This document shows, piece after piece, positions 53,690 to 62,615 of a DNA stretch of 64,000 bases. Numbering within the stretch: position 1 is the first letter of the stretch; every line of letters starts with the position of its first letter. Origin of the DNA: Amycolatopsis sp. QT-25 (GTDB lineage: Bacteria; Actinomycetota; Actinomycetes; Mycobacteriales; Pseudonocardiaceae); the NCBI RefSeq assembly GCF_029369745.1, contig NZ_CP120210.1, forward strand, positions 3,782,001-3,846,000. The letters run 5' to 3'. A program made the translations under genes and the position numbers. The notes beneath the pieces are model-generated. The model saw only the letters and a list, made by a program, of their open reading frames with translations. It ran no database searches and was not told the origin of the DNA.

Positions 53690-54509
53690 AGATGCCCTGC
53701 ACCGCCCCGGCCGCGATCGCCGTGACGATCTTGAACGCCTTCATCGCTTCGGTCATGTCCGGCGCGTCGAAGCCGACCCGCCGGACGCCGAGCTGTTCCA
53801 CCGTGGGGATCACCGCCACCGCCTGCGCCAGATGGCTCGCGTCGAACTCGACCTCGATCCGGTGCGGGGTGGTGAACCGCTCGACCCGGCCCGCCCGGTT
53901 CATCCCGTCCGCCGCGGCCGAGGACAGCAGTTCGGCGGTCCTCGCGGGCGGAAGGCAGATCGCGGCGTAGCGGCTGACGCACTCCTTCACCGTGACCAGG
54001 CGGGCCTCCGGCGCGTAGTCCTGGGCGTCGTCACAAGCCTTGTCGTCACCGGACACGACGAGTACCGGGACGCCGTACTCGGCGGCCATCGCGGCGTTGA
54101 GCCTGCCTTCGCTGGCGGGGACGTCGTCGAGCCACACGCCGGTGATCTGATTCTCCAGGTACGTGTGGGACAGCACGCCGTCGAAACCGGCGCCGGCGTG
54201 GTAGCCGAGGAAGACGACACCCTCCACACCGGTGTCGATGCCTTGCATCATCGAGAGCGGTTTGTGCCTGCCGGTGAGCATGCGTGCCCGGCCGTCGAGG
54301 TCTTCGAGCAGAAGATTCCGCTGGGAGGAATGCGCCTCGTTGACCAAAACGTCGGTCGCGCCGGCGTCGAAGAGGCCCGCGATGGTGGCGTTGACGTCGC
54401 CGGTGAACAGGCGCCGGAATCGCTGCCACTGCTCGGTGCCGGGGATGACGTCCTCGGTCCAGGTGACGCCGGTGGCGCCCTCCATGTCCGCCGAGATCAT
54501 GATGCGCAT
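53682..54509 (-). CDS. M55 family D-aminopeptidase (DppA-like)
   Basis: A 275-residue zinc enzyme of the DppA family, self-compartmentalising peptidases for D-Ala-containing peptides. The visible pattern is RIMISADMEGATGVTWTEDV (the S-x-D-x-E zinc motif), VNEAHSSQRNLL, GYHAGAGFDGVLSHTY, GVPVLVVSGDDKACDDA and VTVKECVSRYAA. Such enzymes salvage peptidoglycan fragments. AGGGTG six bases upstream supports the ATG at 54509; the GTG three codons earlier lacks spacing. It is transcribed with the M20 peptidase (8-bp overlap), suggesting a cell-wall peptide salvage pair (inference). Confidence 0.9.
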   Translation of the reverse strand: MRIMISADMEGATGVTWTEDVIPGTEQWQRFRRLFTGDVNATIAGLFDAGATDVLVNEAHSSQRNLLLEDLDGRARMLTGRHKPLSMMQGIDTGVEGVVFLGYHAGAGFDGVLSHTYLENQITGVWLDDVPASEGRLNAAMAAEYGVPVLVVSGDDKACDDAQDYAPEARLVTVKECVSRYAAICLPPARTAELLSSAAADGMNRAGRVERFTTPHRIEVEFDASHLAQAVAVIPTVEQLGVRRVGFDAPDMTEAMKAFKIVTAIAAGAVQGIYG

Positions 54510-54551
54510 GCGGGGCACCCTAGTCGAGGCTCTTCGCCCTCGCCGTCGGGA

Positions 54552-55157
54552 TCAGGGCCAGGAGCCGGAACGCGGATGGACCGCCCAGGCGCGTTCCCAG
54601 GCCGCCATCCGGTGCCGGTCGAGCACCAGCCGGACGACCCGGTGAAACAGGACCAGCGAGGCGACCACGGCGAACCAGAGCCAGAGGCCGACGAGCACGG
54701 AATCGAACACCGCCGTCGACGCGGTCCGCGGTGCGGTGGTGAGCTCACCGCGGGCGGCGATCCAGATCGGCACGGGAGATCCGGCGGGGCTGCCCGGTGT
54801 CGCGAGGACACCACCGGTGTGCCGTGCGCCGCGCGAATCGGTCCAAGTCGCCTCGGTGGTCGCGTTGTCGGTCCCGACGCTCTCGCTGTCGACGATACGA
54901 ACGGGTGCGGCCTTCGAGAGAAACGCCGTGGCGGCCTGACGGCCGACCGCGTCGGTGGCGGCCGCGGCGACCTGCCTGGCGTGATTGGCCGAGCCGGCGG
55001 CGGCGACCGGGACGGTGAGCAGCGCCGCGAGGAGGAAAAGCTTGAGAAGAAAAGCTTCGAAGCGGTCGGAGGCACGGGCGAGCGAGTTGTGACCGGGAAG
55101 GAGCCGTCGCCGGAACCGGGCGATCGGATCACTGGACCCGTGCACGAGGAACCCCAT
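54552..55157 (-). CDS. Rv1733c-like two-helix membrane protein
   Basis: About 201 residues with two membrane helices: one near residues 38-57 (LKLFLLAALLTVPVAAAGSA) and one near 155-175 (VLVGLWLWFAVVASLVLF). An extracytoplasmic domain of about 90 residues (TWTDSRGARHTGGVLATPGSPAGSPVPIWIAARGELT) lies between them. This is the layout of the actinobacterial Rv1733c family, dormancy-induced in mycobacteria but of unknown function. The start is uncertain: ATG at 55157 has GAGGG almost touching it, and a GTG at 55145 is possible. The frame to 55481 runs through the ABC-F leader region and is rejected. Confidence 0.75.
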   Translation of the reverse strand: MGFLVHGSSDPIARFRRRLLPGHNSLARASDRFEAFLLKLFLLAALLTVPVAAAGSANHARQVAAAATDAVGRQAATAFLSKAAPVRIVDSESVGTDNATTEATWTDSRGARHTGGVLATPGSPAGSPVPIWIAARGELTTAPRTASTAVFDSVLVGLWLWFAVVASLVLFHRVVRLVLDRHRMAAWERAWAVHPRSGSWP

Positions 55158-55302
55158 TCCCTCAGACCGCGAAACCCGCGGCTTCGATTCTCGGTCAGCG
55201 GGGCGCCGCTGTCGCGGTATGGGGACACAAACCACTCCGTGAACCCGTACACGACCTTTAATTCGTTTTGCCCGCCCGCGAGTCCCGGCTACCGTCTTCG
55301 CC

Positions 55303-55326
55303 ATGGGGATTTTCTTCAACCTGTGA
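55303..55326 (+). CDS. Seven-codon leader peptide of the ABC-F gene
   Basis: ATG GGG ATT TTC TTC AAC CTG TGA encodes MGIFFNL. A TACCGT (55290-55295) with TTGCCC 16 bases upstream (55268-55273) would place the transcript start at about this ATG, so the leader could be leaderless. Short leader ORFs with hydrophobic residues are the usual sensors in ribosome-mediated attenuation of ABC-F antibiotic-resistance genes. Its stop lies 12 nt before a strong terminator hairpin, and the resistance gene follows. Confidence 0.7.
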   Translation: MGIFFNL

Positions 55327-55337
55327 TTCTCGTCTTC

Positions 55338-55380
55338 GACGCGGCCCTGGCGTAGAGCCTTCGCTCCGCCGGGCCGCGTC
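55338..55380 (+). terminator. Attenuator hairpin upstream of the ABC-F gene
   Basis: GACGCGGCCC (55338-55347) and GGGCCGCGTC (55371-55380) form a perfect 10-bp stem extended inward by GGCG/CGCC after one bulged base. A pyrimidine-rich stretch follows (CTTCCGCACGCGCTCTTCTTCC). It sits between the leader peptide and the ABC-F ribosome binding site and would stop transcription unless stalled ribosomes on the leader block its formation. No explicit anti-terminator was found by eye. Confidence 0.72.
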
Positions 55381-55428
55381 CTTCCGCACGCGCTCTTCTT
55401 CCTTTCGAGAATCCAGGAGGACGCCCCT

Positions 55429-57051
<1,623 letters not shown>

Positions 57052-57421
57052 GCGGTTCGTCCACTTCGGCCGGATCGAGACAGCTGTTCGGCCCGGCCGA
57101 TTCGGTCTCGTCCCACCGGCTCGGCGTGCGCCCATTCGGCACCGAAGCGACCGGTGGTGACGCCTGCTCGGCCACGAGACGGAGGTCGTCGGCGTGGTGA
57201 CCCGAGGACAGCCGTCATCCTGCGATGTGGACGCGTGCACGGTCGAAAGTGTCGCGCATAGTGAGACGGCGGCCACCGAGGACAACACCCGGCGTAACCT
57301 TCTCCGATGCTCCGGCCACTTCGTCGATCGTTCACCGGTGTCCGCCACCTTCCGGACGCCACTGCGGGTGAACGGCGTGAACAAGAGGCCTTCCGGGGGC
57401 TTCGACGACGACGTTGGGGAG
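57052..57421. other. Gene-free region downstream of the ABC-F gene
   Basis: About 370 bp without a supported gene. The rightward frame from 57194 that joins the next gene has no conserved N-terminus and is probably non-coding upstream sequence. No hairpin or repeat of note was found by eye. Confidence 0.4.
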
Positions 57422-58267
57422 ATGATCGACTTGACCGGCAGCACGGTCCGACATGCCGTCTATCTGCCGCCTTTCGGCCCGTTCGGTGAACCTGGGGTGC
57501 TCGTCGACCTCGCCGTGCGCGCGGAGGCGGCGGGCTGGGACGGGTTCTTCCTGTGGGACCACTTGGTCGCGGACACCATGCCGATCGCCGACCCGTGGAC
57601 GACTCTCGGCGCGATCGCGCACGCGACCAGCCGTCTGCTGTTCGGTCCGATGATCACGCCGCCCGCCCGGCGGCGCCCGTGGGTGGTCGCGCGGCACGCG
57701 TCGACGGTCAGCCGGCTCTCCGGCGGTCGGCTGATCCTCGGCGCCGGGCTCGGTTCGGACGAATCCGGTGACTTCAGCCGGTTCGGTGAGCAGACCGACC
57801 TCCTGACCCGATCGGCGATGTTCGACGAAGGCCTCGACGTCATCCGCGCGATCTGGTCCGGCAACCGGTTCGACCACGACGGCGCGCACTACCAGGTCGC
57901 CCTCGCCGAGGCCCCGCCCGAGCCGTTCCGGATCCCGATCTGGGTGGCCAGCTCCACCGACAACCCGCGCGTCGTCCGGCGGGCGGCGACGTGCGACGGG
58001 ATCTTCCCGAACCCGGAAGACCACACGCCGACCGCCGAAGAGATCACGGAGACCTACCGTGCGCTCGGTCTCGCCGGGCTGGAGCCGGGGCGCCCCTTCG
58101 ACGTCGCGGTCGCCGGGAACGCGAGCCCGGCGTGGGAGGAACCGATCAAGGTCGATCTGCCCGCGCTCGGGCGAGCCGGGATGACCTGGTGGATGGAGTC
58201 GCTGATGCATCTCGACCCGCTCGAACTTTCACAGAAGATCGTGGACGCCGGTCCGCCTCGGTGGTGA
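57422..58267 (+). CDS. LLM-class flavin/F420-dependent oxidoreductase
   Basis: A 281-residue luciferase-like enzyme. Family blocks are VRHAVYLPPFGPFGEPGVLVDLAVRAEAAGWDGFFLWDHLV, PWTTLGAIAHATSRLLFGPMITP, RRRPWVVARHASTVSRLSGGRLILGAGLGSDESGDFSRFGE and PIWVASSTDNPRVVRRAATCDGIFP. These enzymes bind F420 or FMN in a TIM barrel and act on varied substrates; none is assignable here. The start is uncertain: ATG at 57422 directly follows GGGGAG, while TTG at 57431 would have better spacing. It is not related in sequence order to the LLM gene at 24.2 kb beyond the family fold. Confidence 0.85.
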   Translation: MIDLTGSTVRHAVYLPPFGPFGEPGVLVDLAVRAEAAGWDGFFLWDHLVADTMPIADPWTTLGAIAHATSRLLFGPMITPPARRRPWVVARHASTVSRLSGGRLILGAGLGSDESGDFSRFGEQTDLLTRSAMFDEGLDVIRAIWSGNRFDHDGAHYQVALAEAPPEPFRIPIWVASSTDNPRVVRRAATCDGIFPNPEDHTPTAEEITETYRALGLAGLEPGRPFDVAVAGNASPAWEEPIKVDLPALGRAGMTWWMESLMHLDPLELSQKIVDAGPPRW

Positions 58268-58586
58268 GCGGCAGCTCGGCTTCGTGAGTGGGTGGCAAGG
58301 ACGGTTCTTGAGGCAAGGTTTTGTGTTGCGAGCCCTGCCGCACCGGTTGTCCTTGTGTGCCCGATTTCGGAGCTTTGCCTGGGGGTCGCAAGTGGCGATT
58401 CGGGTTATTGAGGGGTAAGGCAATCTTGGCGTACTGAGACCTGGTCTCAAAACTCGGCGTGTCGCTAGGTGAACCAACGGCCCGCCCCTGGCTCCGCACC
58501 GCCCGCCTGTGGGCCCGGCCCGACGGACCGGAGGTCTGTCAGGGAGACTGGGGGCCAGTGCCCGCCCTCTCGACCTGGAGCCTTTT
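58268..58586. other. Intergenic region with dispersed motif copy 3 and a GAGACC palindrome
   Basis: No gene is supported in these 319 bp. A copy of the dispersed motif is at 58384-58410 on the minus strand. GAGACC-T-GGTCTC at 58436-58448 is a short palindrome. The region must hold the promoter for the four-cold-shock-domain gene; GGAG at 58577-58580 is its ribosome binding site. Confidence 0.5.
58384..58410 (-). repeat. Dispersed intergenic motif, copy 3
   Basis: A 27-bp element, on the minus strand, matching copy 1 at 23 of 27 positions. It lies about 180 bp upstream of the four-cold-shock-domain gene. Confidence 0.55.
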
Positions 58587-59543
58587 ATGCCGCAAGGGAC
58601 CGTCCGTTGGTTCGACGCCGAACGGGGTTTCGGCTTCCTCGCGCCCGAGGACGGCTCGCCGGACGTGTTCGTGCACGCCTCCGAGATCGTCGGGGACGGC
58701 GGCGCGAAAGTGCTCCGCGAGGGTCAGGCCGTCGTGTTCGAGGTCGGCGAGAACGACCGCGGGCCCCAGGCGCTGCGTGTTCGCGTCACCGCCGATGCGG
58801 CCACCGGCAGCGCCGTGGGCCTGCTCGGCACCGTCAACTGGTACGAGCCGGGCAAGGGGTACGGCTTCGCGTCGCCGGACGGCGGCGGCGCCGACATCTT
58901 CGTGCACAGCTCCGCCATCGTGACCGGCGGCGTGGTCACCGAGGGGCAGCGGGTGGCCTTCCTGATCGTCGAAGGCGAGCGCGGCCCGCAGGCCGGGTAC
59001 GTGATCCCGCTGGGAGCAGGGGCCGGCTCACCCGCTGCGGCTGGTATCGCCGACGGTGCCGACGGTGCCGACGGCACGGTGGCCTGGTACGACGAGGACA
59101 AGGGCTTCGGCTTCATCAACCCCGACTCGGGCGCCGGGGACGTCTTCGTTCACGCCCGGGCCCTGGCCGAGGGGCTGACGTGGCTCGCGGAGGGCGACCG
59201 CGTCGCCTACGAGGTGGCTGGTGGAGACAAGGGCCCGCAGGCCCGCGACGTGCACCTGGTCCGGGGCACCGAGCCCCAGACGGCGCCGCGGCGGTCGGCA
59301 CCTGCCGCGGCCGCGGGGCCGGCGGCGCGGGACGTGCCCGTACGAGGCGGCGAGGGCGTCGTCGCGCGCTACGACGGCGACCGCGGCTTCGGCTTCATCA
59401 CCCCGGACGCAGGCGGCGACGATCTCTTCGCCCACGTGTCCGTGATCATGGGGTCGGAGCCGCTGCAGAAGGGTGACCGGGTCCGGTACGCGGTGCGTCA
59501 GAGCGACCGGGGCCCGCAGGCCGACCGCATCGAACGCCTCTGA
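58587..59543 (+). CDS. Protein of four tandem cold-shock domains
   Basis: A 318-residue protein with four complete cold-shock domains. Each opens with a G-T/V-V-x-W/R-Y/F block and carries the RNP1/RNP2 pair: [87 protein letters not shown] and [29 protein letters not shown]. Alanine/glycine linkers separate them, the last about 25 residues long. Single cold-shock proteins are about 67 residues and bind single-stranded RNA or DNA; four domains should give tighter or longer-range binding. GGAG six bases before ATG 58587 fixes the start; the longer frame is rejected. A broken IS5-type transposase lies just downstream. Confidence 0.9.
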   Translation: MPQGTVRWFDAERGFGFLAPEDGSPDVFVHASEIVGDGGAKVLREGQAVVFEVGENDRGPQALRVRVTADAATGSAVGLLGTVNWYEPGKGYGFASPDGGGADIFVHSSAIVTGGVVTEGQRVAFLIVEGERGPQAGYVIPLGAGAGSPAAAGIADGADGADGTVAWYDEDKGFGFINPDSGAGDVFVHARALAEGLTWLAEGDRVAYEVAGGDKGPQARDVHLVRGTEPQTAPRRSAPAAAAGPAARDVPVRGGEGVVARYDGDRGFGFITPDAGGDDLFAHVSVIMGSEPLQKGDRVRYAVRQSDRGPQADRIERL

Positions 59544-59574
59544 CGAGGCGGCCCCACCGACGGCTGATCACTTC

Positions 59575-60262
59575 CCGACGAGAGTGCGCGGACCCGGCCG
59601 AGGCGGGACTTGCCCTCAATCCCGCGCCGGGCGATACGGACCTTGATACCGCGGCGGGTCAGGTAGCGGCGGTAGTCGTAGCCCTTGCCGGCGCGCAGCT
59701 TGTCCGGTCGGCATCCTGGCCGGCCCGCCCGGCCGTGGTGGCCGCGCACGGTCGGGTTCGTGTCCAGCAGCGGCTCGAACAGCATGCTGTCGTGGGTGTT
59801 TGCCGCCGACAACATGATGTGCAGCGGTAGCCCGTTCGCGTCGCACGGAACGTGGTACTTGGAGCCGGCTTTACCCCGGTCAGTGGGGCTGCGGCCGGTC
59901 AGCTCGCCCCCCTTTTCGACCGCACCGACACCGCGTCGATGCAGCCTCTGGTCCAGTCGAGCTCGTCGATGTTCGACAGCTCGTCGAGCACGAGCTGGTG
60001 CAGCCGGTCCCACACGCCGGCGTCCTGCCACTCACGTGACCGCCGCCACGCGGTGTGCCCGGACCCGCATCCGAGCTGCTCGGGTAGGTCTTCGCCAGCG
60101 GCAGCCGGTGTCGAGCACGAACAAGATCCCCTCCAGCGCGGCACGGTCATCGATCCGGGGCCGCCCACCCGGACCGCGCGGCGCTGGTCGGGACGGGATC
60201 AGGGGTTCGATCAGCTCCCAGAGCCGGTCTTCGACCCGCCGCTGCTGCGTCGTCTTCGCCAC
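59575..60262 (-). pseudogene. Decayed IS5-family transposase remnant
   Basis: Three overlapping frames together encode the transposase in order: MAKTTQQRRVEDRLWELIEPLIPS (60262 down), EDLPEQLGCGSGHTAWRRSREWQDAGVWDRLHQL (frame to 59899) and ELTGRSPTDRGKAGSKYHVPCDANGLPLHIMLSAANTHD (DDE region). The first break is one extra base near 60091, in CGAaGACC within RWRDLPEQL. The second lies at a run AAAAGGGGGG near 59909-59918, a site like the programmed -1 shift used by this IS group. The C-terminal part after about GRV is missing, so the gene is non-functional. The terminal inverted repeats were not identified. Confidence 0.85.
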
Positions 60263-60534
60263 GACTGCCCACGGTCGACGACCAGGACCGGCAGGTTACG
60301 CAGTGACACACCCTTAAGTTGTGAGGCCAGGTCTGAAGTCGGAGGCACACGCGAAATCGCTGAAGGGGCCTGGCGTGGCTTCATCAGTCCACAAAGGACA
60401 TCACGACCCCTGTGCCCGCTATGCCGCCGACGTGGTTCTCTCGCACGGTCCGCCCCGGGCGCACCGGCGCAGCCGTTCTGTGGCCCGGCTCGCCAGGACC
60501 AGGCCACAGAACCGCCGCGTATCGCGCCAGCCGG
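60263..60534. other. Residual sequence beyond the transposase remnant
   Basis: No intact gene is seen between the transposase start and the deacetylase stop. Short frames on both strands (for example HSGHRGRDVLCGLMKPRQAP) may be relics of IS DNA or chance. No terminal inverted repeat or target duplication could be recognised. Confidence 0.35.
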
Positions 60535-61287
60535 TCAGGGCCGTGGGTCGCGCGGTGTCGCGTCGATGTACCACTCGCGGTTGAACGCGAGGCCGAAGAG
60601 CGGTGCCGGAAGCCGGGTGATGACGCGCATCAGCGGCGCGAGCCTGCCGGTTCCCTTCACCTGGGTGGAATGCGCGGCGATCGCGGCCTGCTTCTGGCGC
60701 GCGAAACGCCGGACGTCGAAGGTGTGGGTGATCTCGGACTTCGCGCTGTAGGCGCGGAGAAGCATGTCGATGTCGTAGCGGAACGGTATCCGGAACAGGC
60801 GCACGATCCGCACCAGGCGCGCGACGGCGTCGCGGGGGATCGTGGCCTCCATCAGCCGGACGTCACCGGCGAGTCCCGCCGCGCGCTTGCCGACCTCGTG
60901 CACCTTGACGTGGTCTCGGTGGCCGTAGCCGCCGTTCCGGTCGTAGCTCAGCAGTACGGACGCTTTCTCCTCGCGCAGGATCGCCACGAGCCGGGCGGCC
61001 GCTTCGTCGGTACTCGCGCGGACGAAGCGCACCCACCCCGGAGGATCGGAACAGAGGATCGCGCCGTGGCCGCTGCCGGCATATCCGAGGTGTACGACTC
61101 GCGCGACACCCAGCACCGTCGCGCTCGCCTCCAGTTCGGCCCGGCGCGAAGGTTCCGGGCCTTTCATGCCGATGGCGGCGACCACGAGCACGACTCGGTG
61201 CCCGTCCGCGGCGGCGCGGGCGAGGGTGCCGCCGGTCAGCAGGGCTTCGTCGTCCGGGTGGGCGTGGAAGGCCACGATGGTCGTCAC
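60535..61287 (-). CDS. PIG-L/LmbE-family deacetylase
   Basis: A 250-residue zinc-dependent N-deacetylase-like protein. The metal motif HAHPDDE is at residues 8-14 (MTTIVAFHAHPDDEALLTGGTLAR), and HRDHVKVHEVG near 120-130 supplies the third ligand. This family includes MshB and Mca of mycothiol metabolism and antibiotic-tailoring deacetylases. The sequence here is not diagnostic of either, so only the fold is asserted. The start is the GTG at 61287. It is divergent from the GH5 cellulase gene. Confidence 0.88.
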   Translation of the reverse strand: MTTIVAFHAHPDDEALLTGGTLARAAADGHRVVLVVAAIGMKGPEPSRRAELEASATVLGVARVVHLGYAGSGHGAILCSDPPGWVRFVRASTDEAAARLVAILREEKASVLLSYDRNGGYGHRDHVKVHEVGKRAAGLAGDVRLMEATIPRDAVARLVRIVRLFRIPFRYDIDMLLRAYSAKSEITHTFDVRRFARQKQAAIAAHSTQVKGTGRLAPLMRVITRLPAPLFGLAFNREWYIDATPRDPRP

Positions 61288-61383
61288 GCTCCGAGGATGC
61301 CCGAGGTCGCCGAAACCGTGGGTGGTCAGGTCTTGACCGTCCGTCGATCCCGTGGGTAATCTCTCCTTTACTTTCCGATAGTA

Positions 61384-61396
61384 AGGAAAGTTTCCT
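61384..61396. promoter_or_regulatory. Palindrome upstream of the GH5 gene
   Basis: AGGAAAGTTTCCT is a palindrome with one central base, preceded by ACTTTCC (61373-61379) that repeats its half site, all within an AT-rich patch. Motifs of the GGAAAGTTTCC type occur upstream of many actinobacterial polysaccharidase genes as repressor sites. It lies about 70 bp before the GH5 start. Confidence 0.55.
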
Positions 61397-61464
61397 ATTT
61401 AATTCCGCCGCCCTGACCGTCGGCGCGCCGACGCCGGTGCCGTCGACGCGAGAGGAGAAGCCGA

Positions 61465-62544
61465 ATGCGTTGGGACAAGATCCGTCTCCGGGTGACGGCC
61501 GCACTGGCCGCCGGACTGCTGGCCCCGGTCGCGGCCGCGAGCACCTCGATGGCGACCGAGACCGGCACCGCCCCCGCAACGCAGGCAGCCGTCGCGCTGC
61601 CGCCGGGCAGCCCGGCGGCCGTCAACGGACAGCTGAAGGTCTGCGGCCTCCAGCTCTGCAACTCCGCCGGCAAGCCGATCCAGCTCCGTGGCATGAGCAC
61701 CCACGGGATCCAGTGGTACAGCCAGTGTGTGAAGACCGCTTCACTCGACGCGCTGGCCAACGACTGGAAGGCCGACGTCCTCCGGATCTCGATGTACATC
61801 CAGGAAGGCGGCTACGAGACCAACCCGCGCAAGTTCACCGACATGGTGCACTCCTACATCGAGGAAGCCACCAAACGCGGGATGTACGCCCTGGTCGACT
61901 GGCACCAGCTCACCCCCGGCGATCCGAACGCGAACCTGAGCCGCGCCAAGACGTTCTTCACCGAAGTCGCCCAGCGGCACAAGGACAAGACCAACATCAT
62001 CTACGACATCGCCAACGAGCCCAACAACGTCAGCTGGGACCGCGTGCGCAGCTACGCGGAACAGATGATCCCGGTCATCCGCGCCCAGGACGCCGACGGC
62101 GTCGTGCTCGTGGGCACCCACGGCTGGGGTTCGCTCGGCGTCTCCGACGGCCGCAACGAGACCGACATCGTCGACAACCCGGTGCGCGCCACCAACTTCA
62201 TGTACACGTTCCACTTCTACGCGGCGTCGCACAAAACGGAGTACTTCACCGCGCTGAGCCGGGCCGCGAGCAAGCTCCCGCTGTTCGTGACCGAGTTCGG
62301 CACCCAGACCGCGAGCGGTGACGGCGGCAACGACTTCACCAACTCGCAGAAGTACCTGGACTTCCTGGCGTCGAAGAAGATCAGCTGGACCAACTGGAAC
62401 TTCTCCGACGACAGCCGTTCGGGCGCGGTGTTCAAGCCGGGCACCTGTTCGGGCAGCTCGTTCACCGGCACGGCTCCGCTGAAGCCCGCCGGGGTCTGGA
62501 TCCGGGACCGCGTCCGCACCGCGGACGACTTCCCGACCTCCTGA
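61465..62544 (+). CDS. Secreted GH5 endo-beta-1,4-glucanase
   Basis: A 359-residue secreted glycoside hydrolase of family 5, subfamily-2 type. The signal peptide is MRWDKIRLRVTAALAAGLLAPVAAAS. The TIM barrel holds the acid/base glutamate E185 in IIYDIANEPNN and the nucleophile E277 in LPLFVTEFGTQ; LRGMSTHGIQWY and YALVDWHQLTPG are further GH5 blocks. It should cut beta-1,4-glucan internally. No carbohydrate-binding module is attached. GAGAGGAG precedes the ATG. An upstream palindrome (61384-61396) suggests repression in the absence of substrate. Confidence 0.92.
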   Translation: MRWDKIRLRVTAALAAGLLAPVAAASTSMATETGTAPATQAAVALPPGSPAAVNGQLKVCGLQLCNSAGKPIQLRGMSTHGIQWYSQCVKTASLDALANDWKADVLRISMYIQEGGYETNPRKFTDMVHSYIEEATKRGMYALVDWHQLTPGDPNANLSRAKTFFTEVAQRHKDKTNIIYDIANEPNNVSWDRVRSYAEQMIPVIRAQDADGVVLVGTHGWGSLGVSDGRNETDIVDNPVRATNFMYTFHFYAASHKTEYFTALSRAASKLPLFVTEFGTQTASGDGGNDFTNSQKYLDFLASKKISWTNWNFSDDSRSGAVFKPGTCSGSSFTGTAPLKPAGVWIRDRVRTADDFPTS

Positions 62545-62560
62545 GCCCGGCAGCGCGCAC

Positions 62561-62612
62561 GTCGGGAAGGGTTCGTGCAGGACACGGAATCCCTGAACGA
62601 ACCCTTCCCGAC
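62561..62612. terminator. Hairpin between the GH5 gene and the sigma-factor gene
   Basis: Perfect 16-bp arms (62561-62576 and 62597-62612) enclose a 20-nt loop between the convergent stops at 62544 and 62616. The core GGGAAGGGTTCGT differs from the GGCCCCC type but keeps the same long-stem design. It is a likely two-way terminator. Confidence 0.7.
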
Positions 62613-62615
62613 AGT

